From Bradyrhizobiaceae bacterium PARB1 (GTDB lineage: Bacteria; Pseudomonadota; Alphaproteobacteria; Rhizobiales; Xanthobacteraceae): a DNA stretch of 64,000 nucleotides. Below are positions 43,259 through 52,930 of this stretch, one piece after another. The position numbers and the translations under genes are program-made. The stretch is taken from the NCBI GenBank assembly GCA_002256345.1, contig NKIY01000010.1:124001-188000 (forward strand), given 5' to 3'. The notes below the pieces were generated by a model. That model had not been told where the DNA came from, did no database searches, and saw nothing but the letters and a program-made list of their open reading frames with translations. The first letter of the stretch is position 1. Every line of letters starts with the position of its first letter.

Positions 43259-45256
43259 ATGAAAAAGGTCTGTTCTGTTTTTGGCGGCGCCTGCGCTGCA
43301 TTGGCCGCAAGCTCGTTGGCAAGCGCTGCCGACTTGTCGAAAGAACTGTTGGTCAAGACTCCTGTCCGCGCCGTTTATGATTGGACCGGGTTCTATGTCG
43401 GCGGTCATTTCGGTTATGGCGACGGCAGCTTGGGTCCGAATACCAATCCGATTCTCGGACAGGCGGTGGTGTTTCCATCCACGATTACGGGTCTCATTGG
43501 AGGCTTTCAAGCGGGATACGATCTTCAGCTTTCGGATCGCGTCGTGATCGGCATGGAAGCCGATGTCTCGCTCGTGAGTCCCGTTGATACTACGAAACAC
43601 GCGCCCGGCGCATTCGACACCGCCATTGATTATGTGGGCACGGTGCGGGGGCGTATCGGATATGCTTTCGGCATGTTGATGCCTTACGCGACCGGGGGGC
43701 TCGCTTGGGGGCAGACCAAGGTGAATGTCTTCGCCGATGATGGCAGCGCTCTGTTCTCGAAACAACGCACGCATCTCGGCTGGACGGCGGGTGCCGGTGT
43801 TGAAATGGCGGTCGGCGGTAACTGGAGCGCGAAGCTGGAATATGACTACATCAATCTGGCGGGCCGATCATATGACCTCAGAGACGTCTCTCTCCCGAAC
43901 GTGCATGTTGATCCCAGCATGCACCTCGTCAAGGCCGGGCTGAATTACAGGCTGTGGAATACGCCATCGTGGTCGTCATCGAGGCCGTCCGTGAAAACGG
44001 AAATCATGCCAGAATCGGCCGACTGGAATATTCACGGCCAAACCACTTTCATCGGACAAGGCTATCCGCGGATTCGCTCGCCATATCAAGGCGCGAACAG
44101 TTTACCGGCGGGAGGCCAGGCTCGTGAAACATTGACGGCTGCTGCGTTTCTTGGTTGGCGGCTGTGGGACGGCGGTGAGTTCTATTTCAATCCGGAATTG
44201 GCGCAGGGCTTTGGCTTGAATGGCACGCTCGGACTGGCGGGCTTTCCGAACGGTGAGGCGCAGAAGGGCGGGGCGGAGTATCCGAAATTTCGTGCGCAGC
44301 GCTACTTCTTGCGCCAGACCTTCGGTCTTGGCGGCGAACAGGAAGAGGTTGCGGACGCCGCGCTGCAACTTGCCGGTAAGCGCGATATCAATCGTGTGAC
44401 GCTGACAATCGGCCGCTTTGCTGTTGGAGATTTCTTTGATGGAAATTCATATGCCAAGGATCCCCGTGCGGACTTTATGAATTGGGCGATTTGGTCAGCC
44501 GGCGCCTACGACTTCCCGGCAGATCTTCCCGGCTTCACACGCGGTGCGGTCATCGAACTAAATCATAAAGATTGGGCGTTGCGGACCGGTGTCTTCCAGG
44601 TTCCGGAAGAGCAAAACAGCGATGTTCTCGTCTTCAAGGACGGGGCAGGTGCGGTGGTCGAGCTGGAAGAACGCTACGCGATGTTTGGACAACCGGGTAA
44701 ACTCCGTTTGGGTGCGTTCGCCAATCGTGGCAAGACGGGGAACTACCGCAATGCGCTCGGGATTGTCGCTTCCGATCCTTCACTTGACATCAACAACGTG
44801 ATGGCAGGCTCTCGCGCAGAGCGCGTCAAATATGGCTTCTATGTCAATATGGAGCAGGCCATCACGAACAACGTCGGGATATTCGCTCGTGCCAGCTGGA
44901 ATGATGGCCAGACCGAAATCCTGTCTTTTACAGACATCGATCGAAGCATGTCTGGTGGCGTCTCAATCAAGGGCAGCGCTTGGGGGCGCCCCAGCGACAC
45001 TATTGGGATTGGCGGGGCGATCAATGGATTATCCAGCGCCAATCGGGATTTCCTGGCTGCGGGTGGAAACGGATTACTGATTGGCGATGGCCAGATGAAT
45101 TATCGGAGCGAGAAGATTGTCGAGGCTTACTATGCCTACAGTTTCAACGCGTGGAGCACGTTGACATTCGATTATCAGTTTGTTGCCAATCCTGCTTACA
45201 ACGCGGACCGGGGGCCTGCGTCGATTTTTGCAGCACGTGCGCATGCGGAGTTCTAA
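43259..45256 (+). CDS. Two-barrel outer-membrane protein: Omp25/31-like domain fused to a carbohydrate-porin (OprB-like) domain
   Basis: Outer-membrane protein of 665 residues. After a signal peptide (1-23, ASSLASA), residues about 40-235 form an Omp25/31-like barrel (YDWTGFYVGGHFGYG at its start, WSAKLEYDYINL, then HLVKAGLNYRLW). Residues about 255-665 resemble OprB-type porins (WNIHGQTTFIGQG, VTLTIGRFAVGDFFDGN) and end AARAHAEF with the terminal phenylalanine required for outer-membrane insertion. A 20-residue polar linker joins them. Placed after the metal transporter, it may let the cation or its ligand cross the outer membrane. Confidence 0.88.
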   Translation: MKKVCSVFGGACAALAASSLASAADLSKELLVKTPVRAVYDWTGFYVGGHFGYGDGSLGPNTNPILGQAVVFPSTITGLIGGFQAGYDLQLSDRVVIGMEADVSLVSPVDTTKHAPGAFDTAIDYVGTVRGRIGYAFGMLMPYATGGLAWGQTKVNVFADDGSALFSKQRTHLGWTAGAGVEMAVGGNWSAKLEYDYINLAGRSYDLRDVSLPNVHVDPSMHLVKAGLNYRLWNTPSWSSSRPSVKTEIMPESADWNIHGQTTFIGQGYPRIRSPYQGANSLPAGGQARETLTAAAFLGWRLWDGGEFYFNPELAQGFGLNGTLGLAGFPNGEAQKGGAEYPKFRAQRYFLRQTFGLGGEQEEVADAALQLAGKRDINRVTLTIGRFAVGDFFDGNSYAKDPRADFMNWAIWSAGAYDFPADLPGFTRGAVIELNHKDWALRTGVFQVPEEQNSDVLVFKDGAGAVVELEERYAMFGQPGKLRLGAFANRGKTGNYRNALGIVASDPSLDINNVMAGSRAERVKYGFYVNMEQAITNNVGIFARASWNDGQTEILSFTDIDRSMSGGVSIKGSAWGRPSDTIGIGGAINGLSSANRDFLAAGGNGLLIGDGQMNYRSEKIVEAYYAYSFNAWSTLTFDYQFVANPAYNADRGPASIFAARAHAEF

Positions 45257-45882
45257 GGTGCCCTTTGTAAATTCGCTGAACCGCGTGCATTTCTGAGCCG
45301 CGGAGTTATTGAGGCCGACTATCGTCATCCATGATGCGAGCATGAGCTTGTTTCAAGGATGACGTAGGCGGCCCACGCCTCGGTCGCGCAGGCGGTCTAT
45401 TCAACTTAAGTGGCGGAGTCTCTCTTTTCGATCGAAATACGCATTCCACCAGGTCAACTCCCGTAGGAGACCGATTCCGTCCAGTGGGCGGAGGAGCTAT
45501 TGAAGCGTCTGCAGATTGGGCGGCAGGACGCGCTCGGCGCGACACAATCCGCACCAGAAGCACTTCGATTTGCAACAACGTATGTTTTGTCGTGGACGTT
45601 CCTTCCGGGGTGGCTTCCCGACGGCGCTGAACCGGATGCTGGATCTGACGAACCAGCGGGATCGGATGACGATCATGTTGGCGCTAGCGATCGATTTTAA
45701 AGAACGGTGGGCCCGGGCATGGTCTGCTCATAGCGCGAAGCGGGCATGACTAAACAAGAGTTGTCGTCGAATAGCTGTGTTTCTCACCCTTGTCCGAAAC
45801 AGCCGAAGGCAACTGATCGGCAAGGTTATCCGGCACTTTTAATACTGTGGCTCGCTCGATCCGACTAGAGCGAGCCTGTTTT
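45257..45882. other. Low-coding gap with fragmentary frames
   Basis: 626 bases between the porin and the convergent IclR gene. The clearest frame is 45516-45749 (77 codons, LNRMLDLTNQRDRMTIMLALAIDFKERW), which looks protein-like but lacks a ribosome site and a recognisable family. A GGCGGAGGAG-like purine run at 45488-45496 precedes a different frame. I read it as decayed coding DNA. No terminator with a T-tract is clear. Confidence 0.45.
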
Positions 45883-46620
45883 TCACTCTTGTACCGTTCT
45901 TCGAAATGTCGGCCACGTGCCACCTAGTTGAGTGGTCAGCTCACGTGCGCCGGTCGCAAGCGTGCTGCGCATTTTTTTTATTGCGCTTTCACCGAAGCGC
46001 TCGCGGGGGCCAGAAAGAGAAAGTGCTCCAAGAATACCTGCCGGGCCGAAGACTGGCGCGGCAACGCCAGCGCATGCAGGATCGCGTTCGCCAAGGGACA
46101 GTGTCCAACCGCATGTGCGGATATCATCATAGCGTTTTCCAGTCTCTCCTTCGAATGCAAGGAGCACGTGACCGGCGGCCCCGGCTTTGAGGGAGAAAAC
46201 ATCGCCGGCCGTCACCCGGTCCAATGTTGCGTGGCGCGAATCCTCGCGTAGCAGGCAAAGCCGATGCGTGGCATCCTGGCGAACATGGAATGACGCGCTT
46301 TCCGTACCCTGCGCCACGAGGCTGCGCAGCACCGGTACGACCGACGCCCTGAGGCGGTTCTTGCGCTCATAGGCAATGCCGAATCGGAAAGCGATAACGC
46401 CCAGATCGTAACAGCCATCGTGAAGTTTCACGGCATAGCCATTACGTTCGAGCGACGTCATCAGGCGAAGGATCGTGCTCTTGTAGAGCCCCGTCGCGCG
46501 CGACAGTTCGGCGAGGGTGACGGGTGCGTCGGATGTTTCCAGCGCGCGCAGGACGGTGAAAGCGCGCTCCAGCGCAGCAACGCCTCCGTCAGTGGCGGGG
46601 AAGTTCTGCGTATCGACCAT
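45883..46620 (-). CDS. IclR-family transcriptional regulator
   Basis: Regulator of 245 residues. The N-terminal winged helix (ALERAFTVLRALETSDAPVTLAELSRATGLYKSTILRLMTSL) is followed by the IclR effector domain (GIAYERKNRLRASVVPVLRSL onwards, closing AAPVFGPAGILGALSLSGP). It is divergent from the acyl-CoA carboxylase operon. A three-half-site operator lies in the 415-base gap between them, so it probably governs that operon. IclR proteins of catabolic clusters mostly sense the pathway substrate. Confidence 0.93.
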   Translation of the reverse strand: MVDTQNFPATDGGVAALERAFTVLRALETSDAPVTLAELSRATGLYKSTILRLMTSLERNGYAVKLHDGCYDLGVIAFRFGIAYERKNRLRASVVPVLRSLVAQGTESASFHVRQDATHRLCLLREDSRHATLDRVTAGDVFSLKAGAAGHVLLAFEGETGKRYDDIRTCGWTLSLGERDPACAGVAAPVFGPAGILGALSLSGPRERFGESAIKKMRSTLATGARELTTQLGGTWPTFRRTVQE

Positions 46621-46870
46621 CTATATTCCAGCCTGCAGGGTAGCGATGCGGTGCGCCACCGATACGCGATGATTACACGAGTGCCGATCACTTTGAAATG
46701 AGCAAGGCCGTCGCTCCTCGTCTCACGCGTGATGATGAGTCCGACACGCGCTGACGTTCTGTCTGTGCGAACGCCGTAGCTACAATTGGTCTGATCGATG
46801 TGCATGCGACACATGCGCCGAACGACAACTCTTGACGGCAAATCATTCAAAACTCTACGATACAAAAAAG

Positions 46871-46897
46871 AGAACAGTTGTTCTGTTGAGCAGAACA
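46871..46897. promoter_or_regulatory. Three-half-site operator (AGAACA), probable IclR site
   Basis: AGAACA (46871-46876), TGTTCT (46879-46884) and AGAACA (46892-46897) form a palindrome plus a direct repeat offset by 21 bases, two helical turns. Equally, TGTTCTG (46879-46885) and CAGAACA (46891-46897) are a perfect seven-base inverted repeat. This recalls the PcaU/PobR operators, which have three repeats. The rest of 46621-47035 shows no gene. Confidence 0.7.
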
Positions 46898-47035
46898 GTA
46901 GCGAGGCGCAGATTTCGCCCGCGCGTACGACCGTGGCGATGCGCAATCATTCCACCTCCGTAAATGCTCACTGACATCGAATTGATAGCTGCCTCGCCGC
47001 AATGGCGAGGCAGAGGAAACGAGTATGAGGACGGA

Positions 47036-50000
47036 ATGACGTTGGCTGTGTCTTCGCGAAAAATGCTGATCGCGAACAGGGGCGAGATCGCCATTCGCAT
47101 CGCGCGAACTGCTGCAAAGTTGGGAATTCGCACCTGCGCGATTTATCCGGAAGACGATGCCGGGTCGCGTCACGTCGCCACCTCCGATTGGTCGGCGCGC
47201 ATTTCCGGCCGCGGCGCTTCTGCTTATCTGGACCATGCCGAGATCGTTCGCACTGCCGTGCGCGAAGGGTGCGATCTCATCCATCCCGGTTATGGTTTTC
47301 TGTCCGAGAACGCCGAGTTCGCCGATGCCTGCAAGGCGAATGGCCTGACTTTCATCGGCCCCGGCGGTGATGCATTGAAGGCGCTTGGCGACAAGGCGCA
47401 AGCGCGGCAGATTGCGCGTAAGCTCTCGGTACCGCTGATCCAGGGACTCGATGTCGTCAGTTCGCCAGACGAGTTGGCCGCATTCTTTGACGCGCAGGGC
47501 GACGGTGGCAGCATCGTCATCAAGGCCGTGTCCGGCGGCGGCGGACGGGGCATCCGCATCGTGAAGAAGCGTGACGAGATTGCGTCGGCGCTACAGAGCT
47601 GTCGTGCGGAAGCGCTGGCGGCGTTCGGCGATCAGAATGTATATGTCGAGCGCCTGATCGAACGTGCGCGGCATGTCGAGGTTCAGGTCATCGCCGACGG
47701 AAGTGGCGGCGTGATCCATCTCTGGCATCGCGAATGCAGCCTGCAGCGCCGCAACCAGAAGATTATCGAGATCGCGCCGTGCCTGTGGATTGCTCCTGAT
47801 GTGGCTGAAGCCATGCTGAAGGATGCATGCCGGATCGTTCAGGAGGTCAACTATGTTGGCCTGGCCACCGTCGAGTTCCTCTATGACGTTGGTCGCAACG
47901 ACTACGCTTTCATGGAAGTCAATCCGCGCATTCAGGTTGAGCACACCGTTACCGAGGAAATTCTCGATCTCGATCTCGTCGCCTTGCAGATCGGCGTCTG
48001 CACGGGCACGAGTCTGGAGGCGCAGGGGCTCAGCCAGCGCGCTGTGCCAAAGCCGCGCGAGATTGCGATCCAGGCGCGGGTCAATGCGGAAAGCATGGGA
48101 GCCGATGGCACGGCGAGCCCGGCCGTCGGTCTCGTTGCGCTCTATGAGCCGCCGGGCGGGCCGAAGATTCGTATCGATGGTGCAGGCTTTTCGGGCCTCA
48201 CGCTGACGCCGTATTACGATTCACTGCTGGCCAAGGTCATCGTCCGCGCGGATGGCGGATGGGAAGCGGCGCGTGCGAGCCTCGATCGTGCGCTGTCCGA
48301 ATTCCAGGTGGCGGGCGTCGAGACCAATATCGGTTTCCTCCGCAGTGTCCTGCAATTGCCTGAGGTCAAATCGGGCGAGTTCACCACGCGCCTGATTGAC
48401 CAGAAGACGCGCGAGCTCGTCGAAGGCGACGTGCCGCCGCAGAAATTCAAGGCCGCGGCTGTTACGACACAAACTACTGCGCGCGTGAGCTTGAATATCG
48501 GAAGTGGGAATGTCGGCGTTCCATCCCCGATGCCCGGTGTCCTCATCTCTTTGCTGGTTGCCGAGAACGAGCCTGTCGGAGCGGGAACGCCGATTGCTGT
48601 GCTCGAAGCCATGAAGATGGAGCACGTGGTCACGTCTCACGCGGCGGGATATGTGCGGCAGCTCGCGCAGATCGGAAGCACGGTTGGCAAGGGCGACGTG
48701 CTGATCGTCGTCGAAACAGCGGAGGTCGAGGTCGCCGCTGAAGCCGTCGAGAACGAGTTCGATCCGGACGCGATTCGGCCCGATCTTCAGGAGGTACTGG
48801 ACCGTCTCGCTTTGTGTGAGGATGCGGCGCGCCCGGCCGCGGTGGACCGGCGGCACAATACGGGCAAGCGCACCGCCCGCGAGAATATCGCGTATCTTTG
48901 CGATCATGGATCGTTCGTCGAATACGGCGCGCTCGCCGTCGCGGCGCAACGCGGCCGGCATTCCGAAGAGTATCTGCGCGCCAATAGCCCGGCCGACGGC
49001 ATCGTGGCCGGTATCGCCAGCATCAATGCGGACGAATTCGGAGCCGAGCGCAGCCGTGTCGCCGTCATGGCCTATGACTACAGCGTCTTTGCGGGTACGC
49101 AAGGACATTTCGGTCATCGCAAGACGGACCGTCTGCTGAGCATCGCGGAAAAGGCGGCGCTGCCCATCGTGATCTATGCCGAAGGCGGCGGCGGCCGGCC
49201 GGGGGACACCGATAATAAACCCGGCGTCAATCTGGCCAATCCCACCTTCTGGAAGATGGCGCGCATGTCCGGCATCGCGCCGTTGGTGGGTATTGCGGCG
49301 GGCCGGTGCTTTGCCGGTAACGCAGCCGCACTTGGCGTCTGCGATGTCGTGATCGCCACGGAGGACGCGTCCATCGGCATGGGTGGACCGGCCATGATTG
49401 AGGCTGCCGGGCTCGGCACATGCTCGCCAGATGAAGTTGGTCCGTCCGATGTTCATTCGGCCAATGGCGTCATCGACGTTCTGGTGCGTGATGAAGCCGA
49501 AGCGACGGCCGTCGCGAAAAAGTATCTGTCCTATTTTCAGGGAGACACCGGTACCTGGGACGTATCCGACCAGCGTGTTCTACGCGCGGCCGTGCCGCCC
49601 GATCGCAAACGAGCTTACGACGTCATGCCGATTATCGAGACCGTGTTCGATATCGGCTCGGTACTGGAATTGCGACGCGGTTTTGGCCGCGGGGTTGTCA
49701 CGGCTTTTGCGCGACTCGAAGGCCGTGCCTGCGGTGTCGTCGCCAATGTCTCGGCCGTCAATGGCGGCGCCGTCGATCGCGACGAGGCGGACAAGACGGC
49801 GCGCTTCATGCAGCTTTGCGATGCTTATGACATTCCCATCGTCAGCTTCATCGACACGCCGGGATTTATGGTCGGGCCGGAAGCCGAGACCCGCGCCAAT
49901 GTCCGGCATTTCAGTCGCATCTTCCTCGTGGGCGCGAGCCTGACCACGCCGATGATCAGCGTCATCCTGCGTAAGGCCTATGGTCTCGGCGCCATGGCGA

Positions 50001-50332
50001 TGAGCGGCGGCAGCTTTCACGAAAGCAGTCAGATGACGTTCAGCTGGCCGTCTGGTGAATTCGGCGCCATGGGACTCGAAGGCGCGGCGCGCCTCGGCTT
50101 CCGCAAGGAACTGGAGGCAATCGACGATCTCAATGAGCGCGACAAGCGCTATCGCGAGATCGTCGATGGCATGTACCAGGCCGGAAAGGCGACCAGCATT
50201 GCACCATATCTCAGTATCGACACGGTCGCAGACCCCGCCGACACGCGGGCCCTGATCGCGAGCGGGCTGAAGGCCTTTGTGAAAATTCATGACGAGAAGC
50301 AATCCAAACGGTCGTTCGTGGACGCCTGGTGA
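47036..50332 (+). CDS. Single-chain biotin-dependent acyl-CoA carboxylase
   Basis: A 1098-residue protein that carries all carboxylase parts. The biotin carboxylase (about 8-455) begins MLIANRGEIAIRIARTA and includes VEVQVIADGSGGVIHLWHRECS and EVNPRIQVEHTVTEE. The biotinyl domain has EAMKMEHVV (Lys527 modified). The carboxyltransferase (about 590-1090) includes GRHSEEYLRANSPADGIVAG and IDTPGFMVGPEAE. This BC-BCCP-CT order in one chain matches the single-chain long-chain acyl-CoA carboxylases; substrate could be another acyl-CoA. ATG 47036 follows GAGGACGGA; the frame from 46964 is rejected. First gene of an operon with a 3-hydroxyacyl-CoA dehydrogenase and a Bug receptor. Confidence 0.94.
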   Translation: MTLAVSSRKMLIANRGEIAIRIARTAAKLGIRTCAIYPEDDAGSRHVATSDWSARISGRGASAYLDHAEIVRTAVREGCDLIHPGYGFLSENAEFADACKANGLTFIGPGGDALKALGDKAQARQIARKLSVPLIQGLDVVSSPDELAAFFDAQGDGGSIVIKAVSGGGGRGIRIVKKRDEIASALQSCRAEALAAFGDQNVYVERLIERARHVEVQVIADGSGGVIHLWHRECSLQRRNQKIIEIAPCLWIAPDVAEAMLKDACRIVQEVNYVGLATVEFLYDVGRNDYAFMEVNPRIQVEHTVTEEILDLDLVALQIGVCTGTSLEAQGLSQRAVPKPREIAIQARVNAESMGADGTASPAVGLVALYEPPGGPKIRIDGAGFSGLTLTPYYDSLLAKVIVRADGGWEAARASLDRALSEFQVAGVETNIGFLRSVLQLPEVKSGEFTTRLIDQKTRELVEGDVPPQKFKAAAVTTQTTARVSLNIGSGNVGVPSPMPGVLISLLVAENEPVGAGTPIAVLEAMKMEHVVTSHAAGYVRQLAQIGSTVGKGDVLIVVETAEVEVAAEAVENEFDPDAIRPDLQEVLDRLALCEDAARPAAVDRRHNTGKRTARENIAYLCDHGSFVEYGALAVAAQRGRHSEEYLRANSPADGIVAGIASINADEFGAERSRVAVMAYDYSVFAGTQGHFGHRKTDRLLSIAEKAALPIVIYAEGGGGRPGDTDNKPGVNLANPTFWKMARMSGIAPLVGIAAGRCFAGNAAALGVCDVVIATEDASIGMGGPAMIEAAGLGTCSPDEVGPSDVHSANGVIDVLVRDEAEATAVAKKYLSYFQGDTGTWDVSDQRVLRAAVPPDRKRAYDVMPIIETVFDIGSVLELRRGFGRGVVTAFARLEGRACGVVANVSAVNGGAVDRDEADKTARFMQLCDAYDIPIVSFIDTPGFMVGPEAETRANVRHFSRIFLVGASLTTPMISVILRKAYGLGAMAMSGGSFHESSQMTFSWPSGEFGAMGLEGAARLGFRKELEAIDDLNERDKRYREIVDGMYQAGKATSIAPYLSIDTVADPADTRALIASGLKAFVKIHDEKQSKRSFVDAW

Positions 50333-50383
50333 GGCGCCGGACCGAGCGTCCGGTGACAAAATATGCAAGAGGAAACGAAATCC

Positions 50384-51688
50384 ATGACTGACACGCAGTC
50401 CGAAGCTCTCCGCCATGTGGTTGCAGCGCGCAGCGAAGCGGAGAAGGGGCCGTCCGGCCAGACCATTCGCGCCATCCGCAAGGTCGGCGTGATCGGCGCC
50501 GGCACCATGGGGACCGGCATCGCCATGGCGATGTCCAATGCAGGCCTGTCCGTCACGCTGGTGGAGACGAGCGAGCAGGCGCTGGCCCGGGGCCTGGACA
50601 TGATCCGTGCGAACTACGAGGCCACGGCAGCGAAAGGACGCCTGACGCCTGAGCAGGTCGAGGAGCGCATGCAACGTATCGTCGGTCGAACCGATATGGA
50701 CGGATTTCGCGATGCCGACCTAATCGTGGAAGCCGTCTTCGAGGACATGAAGGTCAAGCTGGAGATTTTCCGCCAGCTCGATGCGATCGCTCCGCCGGAC
50801 GCCATTCTGGCCACCAACACGTCGCGTCTCGACGTCAATGAGATTGCGCGCGCGACCTCGCGGCCGCAAAGCGTGGTCGGCATGCACTTCTTCAGCCCGG
50901 CACATGTGATGAAGCTGCTGGAAGTCGTGCGCGGCACGGCGACCGGTTCTGAGGTTCTGGCCACCGTCATGGCGCTCGCGAAGCAGATCGGGAAGCAGCC
51001 GGTTCTGGTCGGCGTCTGCGACGGATTCGTCGGTAACCGCATGGTCAGCCATTACACGCGCGAAGCTCAGTTCCTCGTCGAGGAGGGCGCTTCGCCGGGG
51101 CAGGTGGACGGCGCGCTGGAGCGCTTCGGCATGGCGATGGGTCCCCTACGGATGCAGGACATGGCTGGCCTCGACATCTCATGGGCCGCGCGCAAGCGGG
51201 CCGCACCGACCCGGCCGGCAGATATCCGCTATTGCAAGATCGCCGACACGATCTGCGAGGCGGGTCGATTTGGCCAGAAGACCGGTGCGGGTTTCTATCG
51301 CTACGAGCCCGGTAGCAGGAAGCCACTTCCTGATCCGCGCGTTGAGGAGATCGCTGTCGCATGTGCTGCGGAGGCCGGTATCAAACGACGTGTCATTTCC
51401 GATGAGGAGATCGTTGAGCGAACGATCTTCGCTCTGGTGAACGAGGCAGCCAACATCCTGGCGGATGGCATCGCTCAGCGCGGCAGCGATATCGATGTCA
51501 TCTATGCCGATGGATACGGCTTCCCCGCTACGCGCGGCGGTCCTCTGTTTTATGCAGATGAAGTCGGTCTCGCCAAAGTCGCGGAACGCGTCGCGGCGTT
51601 TCATGCGGCGCATGGCGTGTTGTGGACGCCGGCACCGCTGCTGCTCGCCCTCGCCCGCAGCGGCAAACGCCTGTCCAGCTATGTCTGA
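50384..51688 (+). CDS. 3-hydroxyacyl-CoA dehydrogenase
   Basis: NAD-dependent enzyme of 434 residues. The Rossmann motif is VGVIGAGTMGTGIAMAMSNAG; the catalytic histidine is in VVGMHFFSPAHVMKLLEVV. Two copies of the C-terminal 3HCDH domain follow (FVGNRMVSHYTREAQFLVEEG and ERTIFALVNEAANILADG). It resembles the dehydrogenase half of FadB/FadJ without the hydratase. ATG 50384 follows AGAGGAAACG; ATG 50363 is an alternative. It probably oxidises a 3-hydroxyacyl-CoA made after the carboxylase step, but the order of steps is not readable. Confidence 0.93.
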   Translation: MTDTQSEALRHVVAARSEAEKGPSGQTIRAIRKVGVIGAGTMGTGIAMAMSNAGLSVTLVETSEQALARGLDMIRANYEATAAKGRLTPEQVEERMQRIVGRTDMDGFRDADLIVEAVFEDMKVKLEIFRQLDAIAPPDAILATNTSRLDVNEIARATSRPQSVVGMHFFSPAHVMKLLEVVRGTATGSEVLATVMALAKQIGKQPVLVGVCDGFVGNRMVSHYTREAQFLVEEGASPGQVDGALERFGMAMGPLRMQDMAGLDISWAARKRAAPTRPADIRYCKIADTICEAGRFGQKTGAGFYRYEPGSRKPLPDPRVEEIAVACAAEAGIKRRVISDEEIVERTIFALVNEAANILADGIAQRGSDIDVIYADGYGFPATRGGPLFYADEVGLAKVAERVAAFHAAHGVLWTPAPLLLALARSGKRLSSYV

Positions 51689-51764
51689 CGCTATTGCATC
51701 GCCGCAGCTGATAGCTGCGGCGCCAATCATATCCCATCACAATCAAAAAACTGGAGGAGACATC

Positions 51765-52769
51765 ATGACCAAGAGTAGTACGCGGCACCGTTTGTCAAAA
51801 TGGACGGTGACGATCGCGCTGACCGCCACGATTGGGCTGGCTGTGCAAGCACCGGCGGTCGCAGACACATTCCCGTCGAAGCCGATCCGCTTCGTTGTCG
51901 GATTCAGCGCCGGCAGTTCGGTCGATACTGTCGCACGCATTGTGGCAGAGGGGCTGCGCACGAAGTACAATTGGAACGTGGTCGTCGACAACCGCACCGG
52001 TGCCAACGGCCAGATCGCCGCCGGAGAGCTGCAATCTTCGCAGCCCGATGGCTATACGATGCTGATCTCCAATTCGAGCACCATCACGGTCAATCCACTG
52101 ATCTACAAGAAGCTGGCTTACGATGCGTCGCAATTCGTGCCGGTGACAGCCGTGGTAGCCGTCCCTTTCATCCTCACCTACAACCCGCAAAACACGCGGC
52201 TTGCTGGTGTGAAGACGCTGGCAGACCTTATCGATCGCGCACGCCAGAAGCCTGACGAGTTGATGTATGGGTCGGCCGGAAATGGTAACCTGATCCATCT
52301 TGCGAGTGCTCTGCTCTGCAGCTCCGCGAAGGTTCAGATGCGGCACGTGCCATATCGCGGTGCTGCGCCGATGCAAACTGCGGTGCTGGGCCGCGAGATT
52401 GACGTTAGCTTCGACACCACGTCGGCGGTGCCGCTGATCAAGAGCGGAAATCTGAATGCGCTGGCCATTTCGGCAGCTGAGCGCTGGCCGGATCTGCCGG
52501 ATGTGCCCACCGTCGCGGAGCAGGGCTATCCCGGCTACGATGTGTCGTTCTGGGTTGGAGCGTTCTTGCCGCCGAAGACTCCGACAAACGTTGTCAAGAC
52601 CTTCAACGAAGCGTTCAAGGCCGTCACCGAGGATCCGAAGATGCGGACGCTATTGTCGCAGCAAGGACGCATCATGATGCTGACGTCGGATCAGTTTGCG
52701 GAAAAGATCAAGACAGAGACGGAGCGTAACGCGACGATCGTCAAGGACGCCAAGATCGAGATCGAGTAA
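51765..52769 (+). CDS. Bug/TctC-type substrate-binding protein
   Basis: Orphan Bug receptor of 334 residues with a signal peptide (KWTVTIALTATIGLAVQAPAVA) and family segments FPSKPIRFVVGFSAGSSVD and QPDGYTMLISNSS. The ATG at 51765 has GGAGGA upstream; the long in-frame extension to 51465 overlaps the dehydrogenase and is rejected. Third gene of the IclR-associated operon, 76 bases after the dehydrogenase. A terminator-like repeat follows. Confidence 0.92.
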   Translation: MTKSSTRHRLSKWTVTIALTATIGLAVQAPAVADTFPSKPIRFVVGFSAGSSVDTVARIVAEGLRTKYNWNVVVDNRTGANGQIAAGELQSSQPDGYTMLISNSSTITVNPLIYKKLAYDASQFVPVTAVVAVPFILTYNPQNTRLAGVKTLADLIDRARQKPDELMYGSAGNGNLIHLASALLCSSAKVQMRHVPYRGAAPMQTAVLGREIDVSFDTTSAVPLIKSGNLNALAISAAERWPDLPDVPTVAEQGYPGYDVSFWVGAFLPPKTPTNVVKTFNEAFKAVTEDPKMRTLLSQQGRIMMLTSDQFAEKIKTETERNATIVKDAKIEIE

Positions 52770-52820
52770 TGTCGGATTTGGTCTTGGCGGAAAGCTTTTG
52801 TCGGCAAGATCGATTAATCA

Positions 52821-52858
52821 TCGGGATGTCCGCTTCAATAGGAAAGCGGATATCCCGA
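52821..52858. repeat. Long palindrome between convergent operons (terminator or intergenic repeat)
   Basis: TCGGGAT-G-TCCGCTT (52821-52835) pairs with AAGCGGA-T-ATCCCGA (52844-52858), 15 pairs including one G-T, with an eight-base loop. It lies between the stops of the Bug gene (52769) and the minus-strand monooxygenase (52931). The sequence style ATGTCCGCTT...AAGCGGA occurs, to my memory, in many intergenic regions of Bradyrhizobium relatives, and 39269-39300 holds a degraded relative. Confidence 0.65.
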
Positions 52859-52930
52859 CAATATATGTGACGACATCGTCTCGTGAAGTAGTTGGGCTTT
52901 GCGCGTCTCACCGGTGGGTATGAATCACAG

